A stretch of 61,194 nt of DNA from NCBI RefSeq assembly GCF_001431465.1, contig NZ_LDJJ01000019.1:1-61194 (forward strand), given 5' to 3'. The position numbers were made by a program, and so were the translations under genes. The notes beneath the pieces are model-generated. The model saw only the letters and a list, made by a program, of their open reading frames with translations, ran no database searches and was not told the origin of the DNA. This document shows positions 53,903 through 61,194 of the stretch, one piece after another (within the stretch, counting starts at the first letter, position 1; every line of letters begins with the position of its first letter). This DNA comes from Stenotrophomonas terrae (lineage in GTDB: Bacteria > Pseudomonadota > Gammaproteobacteria > Xanthomonadales > Xanthomonadaceae).

Positions 53903-54580
53903 TCAGGCGAGTTGGGCGAGCAGGGCCTTGGCGACGGCTTCGGAGCTGGCCGGGTTCTGACCGGTGACCAGGTGGCCGTCGCTGAGCACGTAGGGCTGCC
54001 AGTCCGGGCCCTTGCTGTAGTTGCCGCCGAGACGGGCGAACTCGTCTTCGATCAGGAACGGCACCACCGCTGTCAGGCCGACGGCTTCCTCTTCACTATT
54101 GGAGAAGCCGGTGACCTTGCGGCCGGCAACCAGCGGTTTGCCGTCGGCAGTGCGTGCGGCAATCAAGGCGCCGGGCGCGTGGCAGACCAGGCCCAGCGGC
54201 TTGTTGGCGCGGTCGAAGGTTTCGATAAGGGCAATGGAGTCGGCATCGCGGGCCAGATCCCAGAGCGGGCCATGGCCGCCGGGGTAGAACACCGCGTCGA
54301 ACTTGCTGGCGTCGACCTGCTTCAGCGGGAGCGTGCTGGCGAGTTGCTGCTGGGCGTCGCGGTCGCTGCGGAAGCGGTCGGTGGCCGGGGTTTGTGCATC
54401 GGGCTCATCACTGCGCGGGTCCAGCGGCGGTTGGCCGCCGGCTGGCGATGCCAGGGTGATGTTGGCGCCGGCGTCCTTGAACACGTAATACGGTGCGGCG
54501 AATTCTTCCAGCCAGAAGCCGGTCTTGTGCCCGGTGTCGCCGAGCTGGTCGTGCGAGGTCAGTACGAACAGAACTTTCAT
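53903..54580 (-). CDS. DJ-1/PfpI family protein (Hsp31-like glyoxalase/deglycase type)
   Basis: The 225-residue protein has the elbow cysteine C133 with H134 (GLVCHAPGALIAA) and an early glutamate E25 (TGFWLEEFAAPYY), the set found in Hsp31-like and glutathione-independent glyoxalase members. Such proteins detoxify methylglyoxal or act as stress chaperones. It lies 10 bases after the TetR gene stop, on the same strand, and is probably co-transcribed with it. Confidence 0.88.
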   Translation of the reverse strand: MKVLFVLTSHDQLGDTGHKTGFWLEEFAAPYYVFKDAGANITLASPAGGQPPLDPRSDEPDAQTPATDRFRSDRDAQQQLASTLPLKQVDASKFDAVFYPGGHGPLWDLARDADSIALIETFDRANKPLGLVCHAPGALIAARTADGKPLVAGRKVTGFSNSEEEAVGLTAVVPFLIEDEFARLGGNYSKGPDWQPYVLSDGHLVTGQNPASSEAVAKALLAQLA

Positions 54581-54590
54581 GGCAATGCCT

Positions 54591-55220
54591 TCAGTGGGTG
54601 GGGGAAGCAGCTGCGACGGTGTTGTCGCAGGTCAGCAGGTGTTCGGTGGCCTCGTGGGCCTGTTGCAGTGGCAGGCGGTCCTGGCTGAGCTTGGACAGCA
54701 GGGCCGCGCCCAGCCACATCTGGTACAGCACGCGGGCAACCTGCAAGGCGGGCTTGCCCTTGGGCAGCGAGCCGTCGGCGCGGCCTTCTTCGACCAGGGC
54801 GGCAATGCGTTGCAGCAGGCGCTGCACGCCCTGGTCGAGTACGCGGCGCATGTCTTCGGAAAGGTCGGACACCTCGGCGGCCAGCTTCACCACCAGGCAT
54901 TCCTCGGCCCAACCCTGCGCCGGGTCGGCCGGGTCATGCGCCCAGGCACTCCAGTAACGCATCAGCCGCTGCCGGCCGTTGCCGGGTTCGGCCAGCAGCT
55001 GCTCCAGCTTGCGCCCGTAGTCGTCTACGTACTGTTGCAGCAGCTCGCAGCCGAAGACTTCCTTGGATGCGAAGTAGTGATAGAAGGAGCCCTTGGGGAC
55101 GGCGCAAGCCTTGAGGATTTCCTGCAGACCGAGCGCGGCGAAGCCCTTCTGCAGGACCAGCCGGTAGCCGGTGTCCAGGATGTGCTGGCGGGTGGCCTGG
55201 GCTTTGGGGGAGAGGTTCAT
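54591..55220 (-). CDS. TetR-family transcriptional regulator (NemR/AcuR-like)
   Basis: The 209-residue protein has an N-terminal TetR helix-turn-helix (TRQHILDTGYRLVLQKGFAALGLQEILKACAVPKGSFYHYFASKEVF) and a C-terminal ligand domain. ATG 55220 gives the family N-terminus; the frame upstream to 55403 is a translated hexanucleotide repeat. A clear dyad at 55239-55257 lies just upstream and should be its own operator. It heads the group DJ-1/PfpI, Ohr, MDR reductase, as in NemR-type electrophile-response operons. Confidence 0.9.
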   Translation of the reverse strand: MNLSPKAQATRQHILDTGYRLVLQKGFAALGLQEILKACAVPKGSFYHYFASKEVFGCELLQQYVDDYGRKLEQLLAEPGNGRQRLMRYWSAWAHDPADPAQGWAEECLVVKLAAEVSDLSEDMRRVLDQGVQRLLQRIAALVEEGRADGSLPKGKPALQVARVLYQMWLGAALLSKLSQDRLPLQQAHEATEHLLTCDNTVAAASPTH

Positions 55221-55238
55221 GGGGTGGATGCTACTCCG

Positions 55239-55257
55239 AATAGACCGGTCGTCTATT
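55239..55257. promoter_or_regulatory. TetR operator dyad AATAGAC-CGGTC-GTCTATT
   Basis: The 7-base inverted repeat AATAGAC / GTCTATT around CGGTC lies 19 bases upstream of the TetR start. The TAGACC...GTCTA form is typical of operators of NemR/AcuR-like TetR regulators. It would repress the regulator and its downstream stress genes. Confidence 0.7.
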
Positions 55258-55763
55258 AACAGGTGATTACCGGGAGAAGGAAGCAGGAGCCAGCCATCCC
55301 TTCTCCCGTTGACGGGACTGCAGCCCCCTTCTTGGGGGAAGGTGCCCCGAAGGGGCGGATGAGGGGGCTTTGGCTTTGGCTTTGGCTTTGGCTTTGGCTT
55401 CATCGTTTGAAGCCAGGTGCGGATAGCTTTCTGGAAATCCAGGATGACTGCTTCGCTCTGCCCTCACCCCAACCCCTCTCCCGGGCGGGAGAGGGGCTCT
55501 GGATGTCGCGGTTTGCCGGGGGAGGCCCAACTTCGCTCATTTGCTCGCAAGTTCCGCGCATCGTGGGCGCGCGCGGCCTCTGGCCCATGCCGGGAAGTTG
55601 CCCCCTGCTATTACCCCAGGCAGCGCTGACGCACCGCCCCGCAAGCCACTCCAGCATCACCACAAAATTCAAACAGTCGATTAAAACACGGCTAATTTCG
55701 TCGAACTGGACAGTATTCCCCGCTTCCCTCACACTGCCGCCCTTCCCCGCCGACCCTTGGCAC
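55258..55763. repeat. Gap with hexanucleotide tract and REP-like hairpin
   Basis: This stretch of about 500 bases between the TetR operator and aroQ holds a (GGCTTT) tract of about six units near 55366-55400 and a CCCCTCTCCC...GGGAGAGGGG hairpin at about 55463-55497. The final part up to aroQ (about 55660-55760) is more AT-rich and likely contains the aroQ promoter. Confidence 0.65.
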
Positions 55764-56210
55764 ATGGCAAAACTGCTGGTCCTTCACGGCCCCAACCTCA
55801 ACCTGCTGGGCACCCGCGAGCCCGACGTCTACGGCCACACCACGTTGGCCCAGATCGACGCTGCGCTGGCCGCGCAGGCACAGGCACAGGGGCACCAGAG
55901 CGAACACCTGCAGTCCAACGCCGAGCATGTGCTGGTGGACCGGGTGCAGGCTGCGCGCGCCGATGGAACCGCTTTCATCCTGATCAACCCCGCCGCCTTC
56001 ACCCATACCTCGGTGGCCCTGCGCGATGCGCTGGCCGGGGTGGCGATTCCGTTCATCGAGATCCACCTGTCCAATCCGCATGCGCGCGAACCGTTCCGCC
56101 AGCACAGCTACCTGAGCGACAAGGCCGTCGGCGTGATCTGCGGCTTTGGCGCCGACAGCTACCGCTACGCGATGGACGCCGCATTGGCCCGGGTGGGAGT
56201 GGCTGCGTGA
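55764..56210 (+). CDS. aroQ: Type II 3-dehydroquinate dehydratase
   Basis: The 148-residue protein begins [21 protein letters not shown] and has [17 protein letters not shown] and [20 protein letters not shown], the full signature of the type II enzyme. It dehydrates 3-dehydroquinate in the shikimate pathway and forms a dodecamer. The start at 55764 gives the family N-terminus. It is followed by an overlapping small gene and then accB-accC, the usual order in xanthomonads. Confidence 0.95.
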   Translation: MAKLLVLHGPNLNLLGTREPDVYGHTTLAQIDAALAAQAQAQGHQSEHLQSNAEHVLVDRVQAARADGTAFILINPAAFTHTSVALRDALAGVAIPFIEIHLSNPHAREPFRQHSYLSDKAVGVICGFGADSYRYAMDAALARVGVAA

Positions 56211-56635
56211 ACACCCTGCCGCGCTTGCTGACAGCTATGGGCATGGCCTGCCTGCCGCTGGCCGCTGCCCATGCGCAGAACATGGAGCGCGCCGCCGAGG
56301 GCATCGATTGCGCGAACCCGACCAGCACGTCGGAAAGCGACCTGTGCGCCTCCGACCGTGCTACCGATGCCGATGCGCTGTTGAACACAACTTACGGCCA
56401 GGCACGCCGCCAGCTGCAGCAGCAGGCCGCCGATGGGAGCTGCTCGCAGTGCGCCGAAGCCGAGCAGCAGCTGATCGCAGCGCAACGCGCCTGGATCCAG
56501 CTGCGCGACAAGGACTGCGACGCGGTCTACGCCTTCAATGCCGACGGTACATCGCGCAATGGTGCGCAGATGCGCTGTCTCATCACCCACGCGCAGGACC
56601 GTACCCGGCAGCTGCGCGCTTTCTACGAACTTTGA
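56207..56635 (+). CDS. LprI/DUF1311-like secreted protein
   Basis: The 142-residue protein is read from a GTG start overlapping the aroQ stop (GTGA). It has a signal peptide ([19 protein letters not shown]) and a cysteine-containing helical domain ([62 protein letters not shown]). This matches the DUF1311/LprI family, some members of which inhibit lysozyme. The role here is unproven. Confidence 0.8.
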   Translation: MNTLPRLLTAMGMACLPLAAAHAQNMERAAEGIDCANPTSTSESDLCASDRATDADALLNTTYGQARRQLQQQAADGSCSQCAEAEQQLIAAQRAWIQLRDKDCDAVYAFNADGTSRNGAQMRCLITHAQDRTRQLRAFYEL

Positions 56636-56690
56636 CCCGGGCGCACCGCGCCTTCTCCTTACTGACTTACTGCAACCCAAAGAGGCCCTC

Positions 56691-57167
56691 ATGGATCTGC
56701 GCAAAATCAAGAAGCTCATCGACCTGCTGGAAGAGTCGAACCTGGCTGAAATCGAGATCAAGGAAGGCGAAGAATCCGTACGCCTGTCGCGCAACCCGGT
56801 AGGCACCTATGTCGCCGCACCGGCACCGGTGTATGCCGCCCCGGCCGCAGCTGCTGCCCCGGCGATGCCGATGAGCGGCCCGACCGAAGCCTCCACCGGC
56901 GGCACCGCCAAGCCGGGCAATGCCCTGCCGGAAGGCCACGTGCAGCGCGCGCCGATGGTCGGCACCTTCTATTCCTCGTCCTCGCCGGACAAGCCGGCCT
57001 TCGTGACCGTCGGCCAGACCATCAAGGCCGGTGAAACCCTGGCCATCATCGAGGCGATGAAGATGTTCAACCCGATCGAGGCCGAAGTATCCGGCACCGT
57101 GGTGGCCATCCTCGGCGAGAACGGCAGCCCGGTTGAGTTCGACCAGCCGCTGTTCGTGATTGCCTGA
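56691..57167 (+). CDS. accB: Biotin carboxyl carrier protein of acetyl-CoA carboxylase
   Basis: The 158-residue protein has an N-terminal oligomerisation part ([21 protein letters not shown]), an Ala/Pro-rich linker (residues about 40-75) and a C-terminal biotinyl domain. The biotin-carrying lysine is K124 in EAMKM. It carries carboxybiotin between biotin carboxylase and carboxyltransferase in the first step of fatty acid synthesis. It is directly upstream of accC. Confidence 0.96.
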   Translation: MDLRKIKKLIDLLEESNLAEIEIKEGEESVRLSRNPVGTYVAAPAPVYAAPAAAAAPAMPMSGPTEASTGGTAKPGNALPEGHVQRAPMVGTFYSSSSPDKPAFVTVGQTIKAGETLAIIEAMKMFNPIEAEVSGTVVAILGENGSPVEFDQPLFVIA

Positions 57168-57177
57168 GGCGCCGGCC

Positions 57178-58545
57178 ATGCTGGATAAAGTCGTCATCGC
57201 CAACCGGGGTGAAATCGCGCTGCGCATCCTGCGCGCGTGCCACACCCTGGGCATTCGTACGGTTGCGGTGCATTCCACCGTCGACCGCAATCTCAAGCAC
57301 GTGGCCATGGCCGACGAGTCGGTCTGCATCGGCCCGGCACCGTCGTCGGAAAGCTACCTCAACATCCCGGCGTTGATTGCCGCGGCCGAGGTCACCGACG
57401 CGCAGGCCATCCACCCGGGCTACGGCTTCCTGTCCGAGAACGCCGACTTCGCCGAGCGCGTTGAGCAATCCGGCTTCATCTTCATCGGCCCGCGTGCGGA
57501 AACCATCCGCCTGATGGGCGACAAGGTCGAAGCCATCCGCGCGATGAAGGCCGCCGGCGTGCCGTGCGTGCCCGGTTCGGGCGGCCCGCTGGGCGAGGAC
57601 ATCGTCGCCAACACCAAGATCGCCCGTGAGATCGGCTACCCGGTCATCATCAAGGCATCGGGCGGCGGCGGTGGCCGCGGCATGCGCGTGGTGCATGCCG
57701 AAGGAGCGTTGAAGGCCTCCATCGAGACCACCAAATCCGAAGCCAAGGCGGCGTTCGGCAATGGTGAGGTCTACATGGAGAAGTACCTGGAAAATCCGCG
57801 TCACGTGGAAATCCAGGTGCTGGCCGACGGCCAGGGCAACGCCATCCACCTGGGTGAGCGCGACTGCTCGATGCAGCGCCGCCACCAGAAGGTGGTGGAA
57901 GAAGCACCGGCACCAGGCATCACCGCTGAACTGCGTGAGCAGATCGGCAAGGTCTGCGTGGAAGCCTGCGTGCGCATCGGCTACCGCGGCGCTGGCACCT
58001 TCGAGTTCCTGTTCGAAGACGGCAAGTTCTATTTCATCGAAATGAACACCCGCGTGCAGGTGGAACATCCGGTGACCGAGATGGTGACCGGTATCGATCT
58101 GGTTGCCGAACAGCTGCGCATCGCCTCCGGCCAGAAGCTGACCATCAAGCAGAGCGACGTGGTGCTGCATGGCCACGCGATCGAGTGCCGTATCAACGCC
58201 GAGGACGCGGAAACCTTCATTCCCAGCCCCGGCCTGATCACCGGTTTCTACCCGCCGGGCGGCCCGGGCGTACGTGTGGATACGCACATCTATGCCGGCT
58301 ACAAGGTGCCGCCGAACTACGACTCGATGATTGGCAAGCTGATCGTGCACGGTCCGGACCGCGAAACCGCCATTGCCCGCATGCGGGTGGCGCTGAGCGA
58401 GATGGTGGTGGACGGCATCAAGACCAACGTCGCGTTGCAGCAGCGCATCATGCGCGACCAGGGTTTCCAGGCCGGTGGGCAGAACATCCACTACCTGGAA
58501 AAGCGCCTGGCCGAACGCAAGACCCGCTCGATCGCGCTGACCTGA
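57178..58545 (+). CDS. accC: Biotin carboxylase subunit of acetyl-CoA carboxylase
   Basis: This 455-residue ATP-grasp enzyme has the family start [20 protein letters not shown], the glycine-rich loop [11 protein letters not shown], and [14 protein letters not shown] with catalytic residues. It carboxylates biotin on AccB using ATP and bicarbonate. The start at 57178 lies 10 bases after the accB stop; ATG 57160 is inside accB. Length is normal. Confidence 0.97.
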   Translation: MLDKVVIANRGEIALRILRACHTLGIRTVAVHSTVDRNLKHVAMADESVCIGPAPSSESYLNIPALIAAAEVTDAQAIHPGYGFLSENADFAERVEQSGFIFIGPRAETIRLMGDKVEAIRAMKAAGVPCVPGSGGPLGEDIVANTKIAREIGYPVIIKASGGGGGRGMRVVHAEGALKASIETTKSEAKAAFGNGEVYMEKYLENPRHVEIQVLADGQGNAIHLGERDCSMQRRHQKVVEEAPAPGITAELREQIGKVCVEACVRIGYRGAGTFEFLFEDGKFYFIEMNTRVQVEHPVTEMVTGIDLVAEQLRIASGQKLTIKQSDVVLHGHAIECRINAEDAETFIPSPGLITGFYPPGGPGVRVDTHIYAGYKVPPNYDSMIGKLIVHGPDRETAIARMRVALSEMVVDGIKTNVALQQRIMRDQGFQAGGQNIHYLEKRLAERKTRSIALT

Positions 58546-58589
58546 TTGAAGCCGGTTGCCGGGCAATGCCCGGCACCAGCTTCCTGTCT

Positions 58590-58712
58590 TTCTGTAGTGC
58601 CGAGCCATGCTCGGCAGGGGCATTCCAAGCGATGCAACAGGAGCGGCGAAGCCAGCGAAAGGCCAACCCCTCCCCAACCCTCCCCTTGGCTACGCCAAAG
58701 GGAGGGAGCAGA
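58590..58712. repeat. REP-like palindromes downstream of accC
   Basis: A TGCCGAGCCATGCTCGGCA palindrome (about 58598-58616) and a CCCTCCCCTTGGCTACGCCAAAGGGAGGG hairpin (about 58678-58706) lie between the accC stop and the terminator. Confidence 0.75.
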
Positions 58713-58716
58713 AGCA

Positions 58717-58754
58717 GACACAAAAAAGGCGGGAATCCCCGCCTTTTTTGTGTC
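58717..58754. terminator. Bidirectional intrinsic terminator
   Basis: A 17-base perfect stem (58717-58733 with 58738-58754) around a 4-base loop has A6 on one side and T6 on the other (AAAAAAGGCGGG / CCCGCCTTTTTT). It serves accC on the plus strand and the convergent small membrane protein gene on the minus strand. Confidence 0.9.
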
Positions 58755-58770
58755 TGATGGAAACGCCGGT

Positions 58771-59130
58771 TTACTCGGCTTCCACCACGGTGCCCTTGAC
58801 CGGCTCGGTGCCCAGCGGCGAGGACGGGTCCATCACTGTCACCGTTTCCACCGAACCATCCGGCCATACGATCTGGAAGCTGCTGCCCGGCTGCAGGGTG
58901 TTGAACGGCATGCCACTCTGCGCGCGATACACCGCTGCGGCCTGGGTGGCACCCGCACGGCGCAGGTCCGCATCGGACTTGACGCTGGTCAGCTTGATCT
59001 TGGACAGGGCTCGGTAACGGTCTTCGTAGGTGTCTATCAACACCACGCCCACCGCGCCAGCCGAATAGGCCACAAACAACACGACCCAGATCCAGAACTT
59101 CGCCCCGTGCATGAAACGTCGGTAGTTCAT
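58771..59130 (-). CDS. Small single-span membrane protein, unknown
   Basis: The 119-residue protein has one N-terminal membrane span (FWIWVVLFVAYSAGAVGVVLI) and a soluble domain of about 85 residues with an SSFQIVWPDGSVETVTV segment. I do not recognise the family. Its start overlaps the stop of the upstream gene by 4 bases, so the two are co-translated. Convergent with accC across a strong terminator. Confidence 0.75.
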   Translation of the reverse strand: MNYRRFMHGAKFWIWVVLFVAYSAGAVGVVLIDTYEDRYRALSKIKLTSVKSDADLRRAGATQAAAVYRAQSGMPFNTLQPGSSFQIVWPDGSVETVTVMDPSSPLGTEPVKGTVVEAE

Positions 59131-60074
59131 TGCACACCTCGCTGCGCACTGCGCAAGCTGCTGACCATCTCGTTCATTTTTTCCATACCCTGCCGCGATA
59201 CCGCAGCGTCGTAAACGAATGACTCAAAATCCTGTCGTGGATCGCGCGAGCAGATACCGCCATTGGCGCAATAGGCCACCATCAAGGTGCTGCCCGGGCC
59301 GCAGGCCAAGCCCAATTGGCAGGCGGCAACCTGCCAGGCCAATTGGCTGAACTGGCTACCGGCAACCATGCCGCGGTAGGCCTCATCGCCGGCCGCTGCA
59401 CTGCCCATTGCGCCGGATACGGCCAGGAAGGCCTCCGGGTCCTGCGAAGATTGCACCCGCTCCACCAGCTCACGCCGGTACTCGGGGGTGTCGATCAAGG
59501 GCTCACCCATCGACAGCAGGGCTGCTTCAGCGGCCAGATTGCCGGCCTTGGCCGACGCCTGCCGCTGCTGCAGCAAACGACCGCGGCCCAGCCCATCGGC
59601 GGAGGTGAAGCCCGCGCAGCTCTGCCGCACCTTGCCGCGCGCAGCCAACATCGCCGAAATCGCGTCCAGATCCATGCGCTGCAATGCAGCGCTGTCCAGC
59701 GCATAGCCCGACGGGTCCATCGCAAACACGCCACAGTGATCGTAGATACGGCTGGCTATCCAGCCCGCCTCGGCATTGCCCGCATCGGCAGCGGCCTGCA
59801 ATTGCTGCGCATAGGCAAACAAATCAGTGCCGTTTTCCAGCGCTGCACGCAGATCCAACGGCAAACCCGCCGCCACCGCGGTGGAACGCTCCGGCAATTC
59901 CCTGTCACCGCCCAGCAGCGTGGCCGGGCCGGTATCACTGGCTGCGGCGACGGCAGCTGCATCCGCATTGCCCGCATGCAGGCTGGCACCACTGCGAACA
60001 CCCAACGCAGCCATCAGCACTGCCGCAGGCAGCACCAATAGATACCAGGGTTTTCTGGCCAGCAAGGAGAACAT
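59127..60074 (-). CDS. Membrane-anchored periplasmic protein, unknown
   Basis: The 315-residue protein has an N-terminal signal/anchor (LARKPWYLLVLPAAVLMAALG) and an alpha-helical domain with Sel1/TPR-like spacing (AAADAGNAEAGWIASRIYDHCG, ASAKAGNLAAEAALLSMGEPL) and several cysteines. No named family recognised. ATG 60074 is the start that gives the signal; the longer frame up to 61055 is antisense to prmA. It is translationally coupled to the next gene. Confidence 0.72.
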   Translation of the reverse strand: MFSLLARKPWYLLVLPAAVLMAALGVRSGASLHAGNADAAAVAAASDTGPATLLGGDRELPERSTAVAAGLPLDLRAALENGTDLFAYAQQLQAAADAGNAEAGWIASRIYDHCGVFAMDPSGYALDSAALQRMDLDAISAMLAARGKVRQSCAGFTSADGLGRGRLLQQRQASAKAGNLAAEAALLSMGEPLIDTPEYRRELVERVQSSQDPEAFLAVSGAMGSAAAGDEAYRGMVAGSQFSQLAWQVAACQLGLACGPGSTLMVAYCANGGICSRDPRQDFESFVYDAAVSRQGMEKMNEMVSSLRSAQRGVQ

Positions 60075-60221
60075 GGGACGGCAGCAGCCTGGGATGCAGG
60101 TACAGGTCGGGGATTCTAACAAGGCCAACGGCCGGCCCGGATGAACCAGCCAGCTGAACGCGCAATTGGCGCCCGCCTCGTCTAGGATGCCTCCCCTGTC
60201 CCGCTGTTGCCGTACGCCCCC

Positions 60222-61136
60222 ATGCCCTTCCTCGAATTGACCCTGCGCTGCACCGAAGCCACCCAGCCCCGTTACGAGAACGCCCTCGACGACGTCGGCG
60301 CACTGGCGGTCACCATGCTCGACGCCGACGCTGACACCAGCAACGAGCGCGCGATCCTGGAACCGGGCGTGGGCGAAACCCCGCTGTGGAACGAGCTGAC
60401 CCTGACCGCGCTGTTCCCGGCTGATACCAATGCGCTGGCCCTGCTGGCCGCGCTGGAGTCCTTCGACCCGGGCCTGGAATGGACCAACGCCAGCTTCCGC
60501 GCGGTACAGGACGAAGACTGGGAGCGGGCCTGGCTGGACCAGTTCCAGCCCATGCAGTTCGGCCAGCGCACCTGGATCGTGCCGTGGAACCATGAGCTGC
60601 CGGAGGCCGCACAGGCCGCCGATGCCGCCATCGTCCGGCTCGACCCGGGCCTGGCCTTCGGCTCGGGCACCCATCCCACCACCGCGCTGTGCCTGCGCTG
60701 GCTGGACCAGCTCTCGGCCGAGGGCAAGCTGGCCGGCAACACCGTGCTGGATTTCGGCTGCGGCTCCGGCATCCTCGCCCTGGCCGCACTCAAGCTCGGT
60801 GCCGCCGCCGCGGTTGGCGTGGACAACGATCCGCAGGCGCTGATCGCCACCCACGACAACGGCGAGCGCAATGGCGTGCATATCGCCGCCTACCTGCCGG
60901 AAGACGAGCCGGTCGCTACCTATCCGGTGGTGGTGGCCAATATCCTGGCCTCGGCTCTGGATGCACTGGCCGAACTGCTGGCCGCACGCGTCGCAGCCGG
61001 TGGGCAGATTGCCCTGTCCGGCATCCTGCATGGTCAGGAAGACGAACTGCTGCAACGCTACGCGGCATGGTTCGATCAGCTTGAAGCCACCCAGGATGGC
61101 GATTGGATGCGCATCACTGGCGTGCGCCGTGCTTGA
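60222..61136 (+). CDS. prmA: Ribosomal protein L11 methyltransferase
   Basis: The 304-residue methyltransferase has an N-terminal substrate domain for L11 ([22 protein letters not shown]...) and a Rossmann domain with [33 protein letters not shown], plus the [19 protein letters not shown] motif and [10 protein letters not shown]. It methylates ribosomal protein L11. ATG 60222 gives the standard N-terminus. The next gene begins 29 bases downstream. Confidence 0.96.
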   Translation: MPFLELTLRCTEATQPRYENALDDVGALAVTMLDADADTSNERAILEPGVGETPLWNELTLTALFPADTNALALLAALESFDPGLEWTNASFRAVQDEDWERAWLDQFQPMQFGQRTWIVPWNHELPEAAQAADAAIVRLDPGLAFGSGTHPTTALCLRWLDQLSAEGKLAGNTVLDFGCGSGILALAALKLGAAAAVGVDNDPQALIATHDNGERNGVHIAAYLPEDEPVATYPVVVANILASALDALAELLAARVAAGGQIALSGILHGQEDELLQRYAAWFDQLEATQDGDWMRITGVRRA

Positions 61137-61165
61137 ATGGCGACAGTGCCTCGGCCTGCCCTGCC

Positions 61166-61194
61166 ATGACTGAAAAGACCAAGCCCGCCCGCCC
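61166..61194 (+). CDS. Start of the gene after prmA, cut by the window edge
   Basis: An ATG at 61166 opens a frame reading MTEKTKPAR to the end of the window. It is in the position of a small zinc-ribbon-type gene often found after prmA in xanthomonads, but only nine codons are visible, so the product cannot be named. Confidence 0.45.

Noticed and set aside
57067..58677. 536-codon open frame antisense to accC
   Set aside because: It covers accC, which has full catalytic motifs; the antisense product has no recognisable motif and is typical of high-GC shadow frames.
60075..61055. Upstream extension of the 315-residue membrane protein frame
   Set aside because: The extension is antisense to prmA, and the signal/anchor sequence starts at 60074.

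Overview
The window looks like a chromosomal segment of a high-GC gammaproteobacterium of the Xanthomonadaceae/Lysobacteraceae, most likely Stenotrophomonas or a close relative. The reasons are the oleA/oleB/oleC long-chain olefin genes, the aroQ-accB-accC-prmA neighbourhood, an H-NS-like protein of the xanthomonad type, and many copies of the palindromic REP element (GGAGCGGCGT...GCCGCGAAGC) typical of this family. No tRNA, rRNA, CRISPR array, integrase or IS transposase was seen.

Layout. 1-5561 holds the olefin genes oleC, oleB and oleA on the minus strand, interrupted by a PLD-type nuclease and a convergent YkgJ-type cysteine-cluster protein. 5684-10430 holds a small lipoprotein, a two-module M16 peptidase, a secreted protein with three VRP repeats, and trmL. 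10997-19925 is a tightly coupled catabolic cluster: two MmgE/PrpD proteins, an adenylate-forming CoA ligase, an amidase and a CaiB/BaiF CoA-transferase on the minus strand, divergent from a second-family CoA-transferase and a GntR regulator. 20292-25383 holds an H-NS-like protein, a REP array, and two MocR regulators flanking a thioredoxin-like protein and a small membrane protein. 25566-30164 is the cyoABCD quinol oxidase operon plus a SCO protein. 30294-32248 holds a secreted alpha/beta hydrolase and a broken DUF2834 gene.

32584-35545 is a visibly AT-rich island with two minus-strand genes: an AAA-type ATPase fused to a C-terminal TIR domain, and a protein with a HEPN-like RNxxxH motif. I read it as a candidate antiviral defence system. 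It is bordered by two damaged genes: the frameshifted DUF2834 gene and a GlxA-type regulator with an in-frame stop. 36817-40853 holds an isochorismatase-like hydrolase, then a PAAR-tipped type VI effector with an Ntox15/Tde-like DNase end and two tandem immunity-type proteins.

40997-43612 holds a small secreted protein, a serine hydrolase and a five-unit REP array. 43765-48878 is a complete STM4015-4014-4013-4012-4011 cluster (LRR-like protein, ATP-grasp-like enzyme, phosphatase/sulfatase-fold hydrolase, two radical SAM enzymes) of unknown product, followed by a sulfatase. 50700-55220 holds a gene remnant, a secreted Sel1-like protein and a TetR-controlled electrophile/peroxide-stress group (MDR oxidoreductase, Ohr, DJ-1/PfpI). 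55764-61194 is housekeeping: aroQ, accB, accC, prmA and small exported proteins.

All functions are read from motifs and family memory. No database search was run.
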